A stretch of 64,000 nt of DNA from Sphingomonas panacis (GTDB taxonomy: Bacteria; Pseudomonadota; Alphaproteobacteria; Sphingomonadales; Sphingomonadaceae), in the NCBI RefSeq assembly GCF_001717955.1, contig NZ_CP014168.1:1178001-1242000 (forward strand), in the 5' to 3' direction. Every line of letters starts with the position of its first letter. The stretch's first letter is position 1. Shown piece after piece: positions 57,792-64,000 of this stretch. The notes beneath the pieces were generated by a model, which did not search any database, had not been told where the DNA came from, and was given only the letters and a program-made list of their open reading frames with translations. A program made the position numbers and the translations under genes.

Positions 57792-58994
57792 TTGAACACG
57801 CGAATCCCGACAACGAGCGCCGCGGCGCGTATCCCGCAGCGTCCGTGGTGGGAAACGCGGTGGTGCATGGCGCTGGCGCTGCTGCTCGTCGCGGCGCCGC
57901 TGGTGTGGCCGTCGATTCCACCGCTTGCGGACGTGCCGGCTCACATGGCGCGTTACCGGACGATGCTCGGCAACGATGCGCCGACGCTCTTCCAGTGGCG
58001 GACGGCCATCGACCTGCTTGTTGTCGCGTTGGCACCGGTGCTGGGACTCGAGCCGGCGGTAAAGGCGATCGTCATCGCGCTTCCCGTGCTGGCGGCTGCG
58101 GCGATGCTGTGGCTGTCGCGTACCGCGCATGGCCGTGTGCAGCCGAGCGCCTATTTCGCGCTGCCCTTCGCCTATACTGCCGCCTTCCTGCACGGCTTCC
58201 TCAACGCCACGCTGGCGACGGCGCTCGCGCTTGGCGCCTTCGCTGCGTGGCTGCGGCTGGCAGGGCGGCCGCGAGTGCGGGCGGCGATGTTCGTCGTGCT
58301 GTCGGCGTTGATCTGCGCTACGCATGTGCTGGGCTGGCTGTCGCTCGGCACGATGATCTTCGCCGCCGAACTCGCTCGTGAACGCGCCGTCGAGCAGGAC
58401 GGTATGCGACGCGGCTGGGCGGAATGCGGATGGCGCGCCGCGCTCGCCTGCCTGCCGCTCGCTCCGCCCGCACTGATGCTTTTGGTGTGGCGTCCGGGTG
58501 GTGCCGACGATTGGCTGCCGGGCCTCGCGCTCAAGCCGGGCTGGCTGACGATGGCGCTCCGCGACCGATGGCCGCTGTTCGATGCCGGCTGCATGGTCGT
58601 CGTGGCGCTGGTGATCTACAAAAGCTACCGCGACCGCCGCTTCGTCCATGCGCCGATGCTTGTCGCCGCGGCGATCAGCCTGCTGGTGCTGTTCGTCGCG
58701 ATGCCCGCCGGGGCGGATATGACGGTCGCGCCCTATGCGATCATCCTCGCCTTGCTCTCGATCCGCTGCAATGCGCGCGTGAAGCTGCACCGCCGTGGTG
58801 AGGTGGCCTGGGCGGCGCTCGCCTTCCTCGCAGTGCGCACCATTGCGGGTGCCGCCAGCTTCGCGATCGAAAGCGCGGACGGGAGCGGACACCCCGGCGC
58901 GCCCCTCGCCTGGAGCGATGCGCGATTTCCCGGTCGGCGATTCCCAACGCGGCTTGTCGCACCCACCTGCGGCCCGTTAGAAGCGCGCGGATGA
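57792..58994 (+). CDS. Polytopic membrane protein, tandem paralogue 1 (C-terminal domain missing)
   Basis: About 400 residues from a TTG at 57792 (weak ribosome site; start uncertain). It is a clear homologue of the next gene: WWETRW, then IPPLADVPAHMARYR (WWQTR and IPPLVDLPGHMGRFR in the neighbour), GFLNATLATALAL and MALRDRWPLFDAGCMVVVAL. About nine membrane segments are visible. The Asp-x-Pro-x-His motif after the first span recalls GT-C or polysaccharide membrane enzymes. It lacks the soluble 150-residue tail of its neighbour, ending instead in 45 unrelated residues (SADGSGHPGAPLAWSDARFP...). Its stop overlaps the next start (ATGA). Confidence 0.7.
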   Translation: MNTRIPTTSAAARIPQRPWWETRWCMALALLLVAAPLVWPSIPPLADVPAHMARYRTMLGNDAPTLFQWRTAIDLLVVALAPVLGLEPAVKAIVIALPVLAAAAMLWLSRTAHGRVQPSAYFALPFAYTAAFLHGFLNATLATALALGAFAAWLRLAGRPRVRAAMFVVLSALICATHVLGWLSLGTMIFAAELARERAVEQDGMRRGWAECGWRAALACLPLAPPALMLLVWRPGGADDWLPGLALKPGWLTMALRDRWPLFDAGCMVVVALVIYKSYRDRRFVHAPMLVAAAISLLVLFVAMPAGADMTVAPYAIILALLSIRCNARVKLHRRGEVAWAALAFLAVRTIAGAASFAIESADGSGHPGAPLAWSDARFPGRRFPTRLVAPTCGPLEARG

Positions 58995-60583
58995 TCGAAC
59001 CCCAGCAAGCGCCGCGTTGGTGGCAGACACGTCTGTTCGTGATCGCCGCGACGTTGATCGCGATCATCCCGTTGCTGCGCCCCGAGATTCCGCCGCTGGT
59101 CGATCTGCCCGGTCATATGGGCCGCTTCCGCGTGCAGATCGCCATCGCCGATCACCCGTTCCTCAAGGAATGGTATGATTTCAACTGGTCGCTGATCGGG
59201 AACCTCGGCATCGATCTGCTCATCATCCCGATGGCCAAGCTGTTCGGGCTGGAACTGGGCGTGAAGCTGATCGTGATGGCGATCCCCGCGCTGATGGTTT
59301 CGGGGCTGTTGTGGATCGCGCGCGAGGTGCATGGTCGCATCCCCGCCACCGCTTTGTTCGCGCTGCCGCTCGCCTACAGCTACCCATTCCACTTCGGCTT
59401 CGTCAATTTCGAGCTGTCGATGGTGATCGCGCTCAACCTGTTCGCTTTGTGGCTCAGGATGGCGCGGCTCGGGCATGTGCGGTTGCGTGCGGCGATCTTC
59501 GTGCCGATCTCATGCCTGCTGTGGGTGTGCCACACCTTCGGCTGGGGCACGCTCGGCGTGCTCGCCTTTTCGGCCGAGCTGGTCCGCCAGCATGATGCCG
59601 GGCACCGCTGGTACAAGGCGTTGGTCCGTGCCGGGCTGGCCTGTGTGCCCTTGGCGCTGCCGATGGCGCTGATGATCTTCTGGCGCAGCGGCGATCATGT
59701 CGGCGGGCAGACCACCGACTGGTTCAACTGGCGCGCCAAGATCGGCTGGATGGTGATGGTGTTCCGCGATCGGTGGGAGCTGCTCGACATCGCCAGCGTC
59801 GCGGTGGTGCTGATGATCCTGGTCCGCGCGGTGCGCGACCCGAGCATCCAATATTCGCGCAACCTCGGCCTGTCGGCGGCCTTCCTGCTGCTCGTCTATA
59901 TCCTGCTGCCGCGCATCGTGTTCGGCTCGGCTTATGCCGACATGCGGCTGGTGCCGTTCATGCTGGCGATGGCGGTGATCGCGATCCGGCCCAAGACCGA
60001 ACTGTCCGTGCTCGGGACGTGGGTGCTGGCGACGCTCGGCTTGGCCTTTTTCCTCGTGCGGATCGCGGCGACCACGGCGAGCTTCTGGATCTACGCGCAA
60101 ACGTATGAGCGCGAGCTGAAGGCGCTCGATCATGTGCCCGTGGGCGCTCGGCTGGTGTCGTTCGTCGGCGAGAAATGTTATGGCGACTGGACCGCCTCGC
60201 GGCTCGAGCACCTTCCCGCGATCGCGCTCGAACGCAAGATGGCCTATTCGAACGATCAATGGTCGATGGCGGGCGCGCAATTGCTCACCACGCAATATGC
60301 CAAGGCGAAGCGCTACGCGCACGATCCGTCCGAGATCGTGACGGCGGTGCAATGCCCGCGCGAATGGTGGCGGCCGATTTCGACTTCGCTGGCGCGTTTC
60401 CCGCGCGATGCGTTCGATTATGTGTGGCTGATCCAACCACCCGCCTACGACCCCCGCCTCGCCACCGGATTGGTCGAGATTTGGCGTGACGGGTCCAGCG
60501 TGCTGTACAAGGTCGATCACAGCCAGCCCGGCCCGGTGGTGAGCGACGTCGAACTGCGCGCGCCGGTGTTCCGGCAGCACTGA
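58991..60583 (+). CDS. Polytopic membrane protein, tandem paralogue 2 (full length)
   Basis: 530 residues, with about ten membrane spans in the first 370 residues. Motifs include PEIPPLVDLPGHMGRFRVQ (about 32-50), LPLAYSYPFHFGFVNFELSM, VFRDRWELLDIASVAVVLM and YADMRLVPFMLAMAVIAIR. A soluble, probably periplasmic, C-terminal domain begins near YERELKALDHVPVGARLVSF and includes GEKCYGDWTASRLEHLP and QWSMAGAQLLTTQYA. Such a plan (multi-span barrel with an acidic-His periplasmic loop and a C-terminal domain) resembles GT-C glycosyltransferases, but no known family was recognised. Starts in the ATGA of paralogue 1. Confidence 0.75.
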   Translation: MIEPQQAPRWWQTRLFVIAATLIAIIPLLRPEIPPLVDLPGHMGRFRVQIAIADHPFLKEWYDFNWSLIGNLGIDLLIIPMAKLFGLELGVKLIVMAIPALMVSGLLWIAREVHGRIPATALFALPLAYSYPFHFGFVNFELSMVIALNLFALWLRMARLGHVRLRAAIFVPISCLLWVCHTFGWGTLGVLAFSAELVRQHDAGHRWYKALVRAGLACVPLALPMALMIFWRSGDHVGGQTTDWFNWRAKIGWMVMVFRDRWELLDIASVAVVLMILVRAVRDPSIQYSRNLGLSAAFLLLVYILLPRIVFGSAYADMRLVPFMLAMAVIAIRPKTELSVLGTWVLATLGLAFFLVRIAATTASFWIYAQTYERELKALDHVPVGARLVSFVGEKCYGDWTASRLEHLPAIALERKMAYSNDQWSMAGAQLLTTQYAKAKRYAHDPSEIVTAVQCPREWWRPISTSLARFPRDAFDYVWLIQPPAYDPRLATGLVEIWRDGSSVLYKVDHSQPGPVVSDVELRAPVFRQH

Positions 60584-60592
60584 CCGCTTCGT

Positions 60593-61483
60593 CTATTCCG
60601 CCGCAGCCAGAGCAAGCGCGACCGCGCCGAGCGGGCCGGCATCGTCGCCCAGCCCGGGTGATACGATCAAGCGCTCGATCGCGGCGGCGTCGCTGCCCGG
60701 GCCATAGCCCGCCAGCCGCGCCGTCGCGGTCGATCGGATGCGCGGCAGCAAGCGCTCGTTCGACCCGACGCCGCCGCCGATGACGATCCGCTGCGGTGGC
60801 ACGGTGAGCATAATGGTCATGACCAACTCGGCGATTTCGTCGGCGACCCGGTCCCACAAGGGATCGTCGGGTGCGAGCTGCTCGGCAGGCTTGCCTGCGC
60901 GTTTCGCAATCGCAGGGCCGGATACAAGCCCTTCCAGGCAATCGCCGTGAAAGGGACAGGCGCCAGCGAAAGTGTCGGCAGGGTCACGCCGCACGCGGAT
61001 ATGACCGACTTCGGGATGCGAGGCACCGTGGAGCGGCTTGCCATCGACGACGATCCCCGCGCCGACCCCGGTGCCGATCGTCACATACACGTGCGTGCCG
61101 CAGCCCCGCGCCGCGCCCCAGCGCCCTTCCGCGAGCGCAGCGCCGGCAACATCGGTGTCGAACCCGATCGGTACGGCGAAGCGCGCCGCCACCGCGCCGC
61201 GCAGGTCAAAGCCCGACCAGTGCGGCTTGGGCGTCGAGCCGATTTTCCCGTAGTTGCTATCCGCGGGATCGACCACCAGCGGCCCGAACCCGCCAATGCC
61301 GATCGCTGCGAGCGGCTCGCCCGCCGCAGCCTCCGCGATCCAGTCGAGGATGGTTGGCAGCGTCTCGGCGGGCGGACGCGTCGGCCAGCGCTCGCGGCTG
61401 AGGATGTCCCGCCCGCGCGCTATCGCCGCGATGCACTTGGTCCCACCAAGCTCGATCGCGGCGACGCGCGCGGAATCGGCCAT
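60593..61483 (-). CDS. ROK family sugar kinase (fructokinase type)
   Basis: 296 residues. The ATP loop is AAIELGGTKCIAAIARG at the start; sugar and phosphate motifs are YVTIGTGVGAGIVVDGKPLHG (about 134) and a zinc-binding run HPEVGHIRVRRDPADTF, then GACPFHGDCLEG (three ligands visible). The catalytic Asp is in FDTDVAGAALAEG. No HTH is present, so it is a kinase, not a ROK repressor. By the zinc loop and the IELGGTKC start it most resembles fructokinases. It begins inside the stop codon of the glycine-zipper gene (TGATG), so is coupled to it. Converges with the membrane-protein pair. Confidence 0.88.
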   Translation of the reverse strand: MADSARVAAIELGGTKCIAAIARGRDILSRERWPTRPPAETLPTILDWIAEAAAGEPLAAIGIGGFGPLVVDPADSNYGKIGSTPKPHWSGFDLRGAVAARFAVPIGFDTDVAGAALAEGRWGAARGCGTHVYVTIGTGVGAGIVVDGKPLHGASHPEVGHIRVRRDPADTFAGACPFHGDCLEGLVSGPAIAKRAGKPAEQLAPDDPLWDRVADEIAELVMTIMLTVPPQRIVIGGGVGSNERLLPRIRSTATARLAGYGPGSDAAAIERLIVSPGLGDDAGPLGAVALALAAAE

Positions 61484-62031
61484 CAGCGGCAACGGACCTG
61501 GCTGTTGTTCTGGTCGATCGCCTTGCCCGCGAGCGCACCGACCGCGCCGCCGAGCAGCGTGCCGACGATGCGCGAGTGGCCGCCGTCGATCACGTTGCCG
61601 AGAATACCACCGCCAGCCGCACCGATGATGAGGCCGGTCGTGCCGTCGTTGCGCTTGCAATAATAGCGGCCGTCATTGCCGCGATAGACGCGGTCGTTGG
61701 TGCTCAGCACGCGCTCTTGGTAGGTAGGTCCGTCACGGTAATAGCGCGCCGGATCATAGTCGCCCTCATCCCGGTCGTCGGAATAAGGCTGCACATAGGG
61801 CGGCGGCGGGGCGTTGCGCGGGCCATTGTAATAGCCCTGGTTGCTGTAACCGCGTGCGCGCGCCGCCTGATACCGGTCGAACTCCTGACGGAAGATGTTG
61901 AGCTCATTGTCGAAACGCTGCTGCGCAGCCTCGAAGCGGGCATCGTCGGCGCGGGTCTGCGCGATGGCAGGCGCGGCGAGCGCGAGCGACGCGGTCACCG
62001 CGATGGCGGCGAAACGAGAAATCGGATTCAT
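61483..62031 (-). CDS. Exported glycine-zipper (2TM/17 kDa antigen-like) protein
   Basis: 182 residues. Signal peptide MNPISRFAAIAVTASLALAAPAIAQ, then a charged helical part (QQRFDNELNIFRQEFDRYQA), a Tyr/Pro/Asp-rich segment (YYNGPRNAPPPPYVQPYSDD), and a C-terminal glycine zipper GLIIGAAGGGILGNVIDGG and GTLLGGAVGALAGKAID. Two Cys (YYCKRND and QVRCR) frame the zipper. Glycine-zipper domains of this kind are found in the 17 kDa surface antigen family, at the outer membrane. AAAGGA precedes the ATG. It is 74 bases downstream of dapF on the same strand. Confidence 0.8.
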   Translation of the reverse strand: MNPISRFAAIAVTASLALAAPAIAQTRADDARFEAAQQRFDNELNIFRQEFDRYQAARARGYSNQGYYNGPRNAPPPPYVQPYSDDRDEGDYDPARYYRDGPTYQERVLSTNDRVYRGNDGRYYCKRNDGTTGLIIGAAGGGILGNVIDGGHSRIVGTLLGGAVGALAGKAIDQNNSQVRCR

Positions 62032-62105
62032 GGCTTCCGTCCTTTCATTGTGCAGTCGTAACGACATGAGAGGCGCTTGGTTGCACGCTCTGGCTGAACC
62101 GGAGG

Positions 62106-63059
62106 TTAGCCGGCCGCGTCGCAGAGTGTTTCGACAGCCTTCGACCAAGCAAGTCGCTCCGCGTCGAAGCGCTCGGTCACTACGAGATCGCGCGCGCGCG
62201 CGGTTGCGGGATCGACCGCGATCGTGCCCGCCCATTCGACCGTGGCGTTGCCCGACAGCCGCACCATGCCATCGGTTTCAGCTTGCGCGCGGACCAGCCC
62301 GCCACGGTTGAACACCGCGATTTCGCGTCCGAACGCGACGCGGCCGGTCAGACACGCGGCATAGGTCGAGGCGGCCATCGCACTGCCGCAACTGTTGGTC
62401 AGGCCGACGCCGCGCTCGAAGGTGCGCACGAACAGGCCGGTCTCGCGCACCTCGACGAAACTGACATTGGCGCGGTTGGGCAACCAGCCGGGCGCGGCTT
62501 CGCAAACGGCGCCGATGGCGACCAGTTCGGCCTCATCGACCGTTTCGACGAAAGCAATCAGGTGTGGATTGGGAATCGCGATGGCGGTGAAGGCGCGGTC
62601 GCTACCGAGCATCGCGATCGGCGCTTCGACGATCTCCGCGACGGCGCCGTGAAGCGGCCAGGTCGTCACGTCGCGCGTCGCCGGACCGGCCGTCTCGCGG
62701 ATCGTCACCACGCCGGGCGCGAGATCGGGGTCGCGCGCCGCCGTCGCTTCCGATGTCTTGAGCCGCACATTCGCCGCGTTCAGGCCAAGCCGCTCGAACC
62801 CCGCGCGCGCGACGCAGCGCAGGCCGTTGAGACACGTCTCGGCCTCGCTGCCGTCGCTGTTGAACATCCGCATACCGAAAGCGTGTTCAGCGTCACCAGC
62901 CGTCAGCAACAGCAGCCCGTCGCCGCCGACCGGCCCCGCACGATCGGCAAGCGCGCGCGCGATGGCCGGCCAATCACCCTCGGCGGCTACAGTGTTGCGC
63001 GCATCAATCAGCGGAAAGTCGTTGCCCGAACCATGGCATTTGACGAAGTCGATCTGCAT
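62106..63059 (-). CDS. dapF: Diaminopimelate epimerase family protein (atypical active-site motif)
   Basis: 317 residues, longer than the usual 275-ish. DapF inverts LL- to meso-diaminopimelate with two Cys bases. Clear family motifs: MQIDFVKCHGSGNDFPLIDA, GPVGGDGLLLL, MRMFNSDGSEAETCLNGLRC (Cys76) and FERGVGLTNSCGSAMAAST (second Cys, near 224). In standard DapF the first Cys is followed by Gly-Asn-Gly or Gly-Asn-Ala; here it is Cys-Leu-Asn-Gly. This may be a paralogue with a different substrate. Lysine-pathway neighbours are absent. Confidence 0.8.
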   Translation of the reverse strand: MQIDFVKCHGSGNDFPLIDARNTVAAEGDWPAIARALADRAGPVGGDGLLLLTAGDAEHAFGMRMFNSDGSEAETCLNGLRCVARAGFERLGLNAANVRLKTSEATAARDPDLAPGVVTIRETAGPATRDVTTWPLHGAVAEIVEAPIAMLGSDRAFTAIAIPNPHLIAFVETVDEAELVAIGAVCEAAPGWLPNRANVSFVEVRETGLFVRTFERGVGLTNSCGSAMAASTYAACLTGRVAFGREIAVFNRGGLVRAQAETDGMVRLSGNATVEWAGTIAVDPATARARDLVVTERFDAERLAWSKAVETLCDAAG

Positions 63060-63160
63060 GGGCGCCGCATAGCGCAAGGCGACGCGCGCCGATACTGCCT
63101 GTGAAAGTTCGTGTCGTGCGTCAGGCGTGCTATGCCCGCTGCGAGCGGGCTGGAGTGACG

Positions 63161-64000
63161 ATGACCGGAGTGTTGCTGATCGCGGTCGTCGCGCTGGGTT
63201 TGGTGGTCCGTAACCTGCTTGCTCGCATGCGTGCGCTGGAGGCACAGATCCGCGACCTGCAACTCGGTGGGGTGCCTCGCGAGGCGACGACATACGAACC
63301 GGTTGCGGTGGTCGAACGCCCGGCGGAAAGGTCGCCTGCCCGCGTGCGCTTGCCCGAGGCCACGTTCGAGGCCCCGACAGCCGAGACGATCGCGGCGCCC
63401 GAGCCGGCACCGTTTTCTCCTCCCTCACCGGAGCCCGCGTCCGCACCTGCCCGCGAGCCCGTGCGGATCAGCTTCGAGGGCCTTGTGGGCGGCAAGTTGC
63501 CGATCTGGATCGGCGGTGCCGCGCTGGTGCTGTCGGCGTTCTTCCTCGTGCGCTACTCGATCGAAAGCGGGTTGCTCGGGCCGGCGGCGCGCACGCTGCT
63601 CGCCGGGCTGTTCGGGCTGCTGCTGATCGCCGGCAGCGAGATCGTGCGCCGCCTGCCCGCAGTCCGCGACGATCCGCGTGTTGGACAGGTGCTCGCGGGC
63701 GCGGGCACCGCGAGCCTGTATGCGACGCTGTATGTCGGCGCCGCCTTGTACCATTTGATCGGCGCGGGTTCGGCGTTCGCGCTGATGGTGGCGGTGACGC
63801 TCGCCGCACTCGGCCTCGCGCTGCGGCATGGTTCACCGACGGCGATCATGGCGTTGATCGGCGGCTTTGCCGCGCCGCTGCTGGCTGGCTTCGCCGCGAG
63901 CGGAATCGGGCCGCTGCTGGTGTATCTCGCGCTGCTGATCGCGGCGCTGTTCGGCCTGGCGATCCGGCGCGGCTGGGCGTGGCTGGCGCTGGCGGCGTGC
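63161..64000 (+). CDS. DUF2339 domain-containing membrane protein, N-terminal part (cut by window end)
   Basis: 280 residues shown, and the frame is open at the window edge. Signal-anchor-like start MTGVLLIAVVALGLVVRNLL, then a coiled-coil-like bit (ARMRALEAQIRDLQLGG), a Pro/Glu-rich linker (SPPSPEPASAPAREP), then FEGLVGGKLPIWIGGAALVL and many close-packed spans (AFFLVRYSIESGLLGPAART, GTASLYATLYVGAALYHLIG). This is the DUF2339 layout. Such proteins have about 20 spans and no proven role. ATG follows TGGAGTG. Divergent from dapF with 101 bases between. Confidence 0.85.
   Translation, partial: MTGVLLIAVVALGLVVRNLLARMRALEAQIRDLQLGGVPREATTYEPVAVVERPAERSPARVRLPEATFEAPTAETIAAPEPAPFSPPSPEPASAPAREPVRISFEGLVGGKLPIWIGGAALVLSAFFLVRYSIESGLLGPAARTLLAGLFGLLLIAGSEIVRRLPAVRDDPRVGQVLAGAGTASLYATLYVGAALYHLIGAGSAFALMVAVTLAALGLALRHGSPTAIMALIGGFAAPLLAGFAASGIGPLLVYLALLIAALFGLAIRRGWAWLALAAC

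Overview
The window is a GC-rich, densely coded chromosomal segment that most likely comes from a Sphingomonas-like alphaproteobacterium. The basis is the combination of large TonB-dependent receptors beside glycoside hydrolases, a two-polypeptide cobalamin methionine synthase, MaeB/GlnD/QueG of alphaproteobacterial type, and several families of short palindromic repeats, some of them read in frame as protein (for example the peptide PSTSSGRTG inside MutS). No rRNA, tRNA, CRISPR array, prophage or transposase gene was found. About 52 protein genes are called, two of them cut by the window edges, and no gap between genes exceeds about 200 bases.

Layout. 1-9553: a carbohydrate and peptide utilisation block on the + strand, with a GH43 end, a Tat-exported GH27 alpha-galactosidase, a TonB-dependent receptor, an MGH1/GH63-like hydrolase with a discoidin-like tail, an M28 peptidase and agmatine deiminase. 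9685-20181: OmpA-like protein, recF, a CMD-family protein, a TonB-like protein, glnD, mutS, and a divergent SDR/HxlR pair with a palindromic operator. 20243-31467: NADP malic enzyme (maeB), two small secreted proteins, a dicarboxylate symporter, queG, a two-gene ABC exporter, an exported MsrB, a UbiH-type hydroxylase and a NYN-LOTUS protein. 31542-45004: a second TonB receptor, a 96-residue basic protein, a zinc metallopeptidase divergent from a very large transglutaminase/DUF2126 protein, a thiolase, a GMC oxidoreductase with a cysteine cluster, manC, a DUF1330 protein, an aldo/keto reductase and two small lipoproteins. 45176-51024: a methionine-cycle operon (ArsR-methyltransferase regulator, metF, split metH) behind a perfect 22-bp palindrome. 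51031-64000: a CoA-transferase divergent from a LysR regulator, zwf, a MATE exporter, argG, two tandem multi-spanning membrane proteins of one family, a ROK sugar kinase, a glycine-zipper protein, an atypical DapF and the start of a DUF2339 membrane protein.

The most notable non-gene signal is a set of at least twelve palindromic repeats in four families. Several lie between converging gene ends. Two are read in frame inside DNA-repair genes (recF and mutS), and one supplies the C-terminus of a transporter. The 99-bp family occurs twice at exactly the same length, once inside recF and once between metF and metH. The other notable items are the methionine operator, the tandem membrane-protein pair whose first copy lacks the C-terminal domain, and a DapF homologue with a substituted active-site motif.
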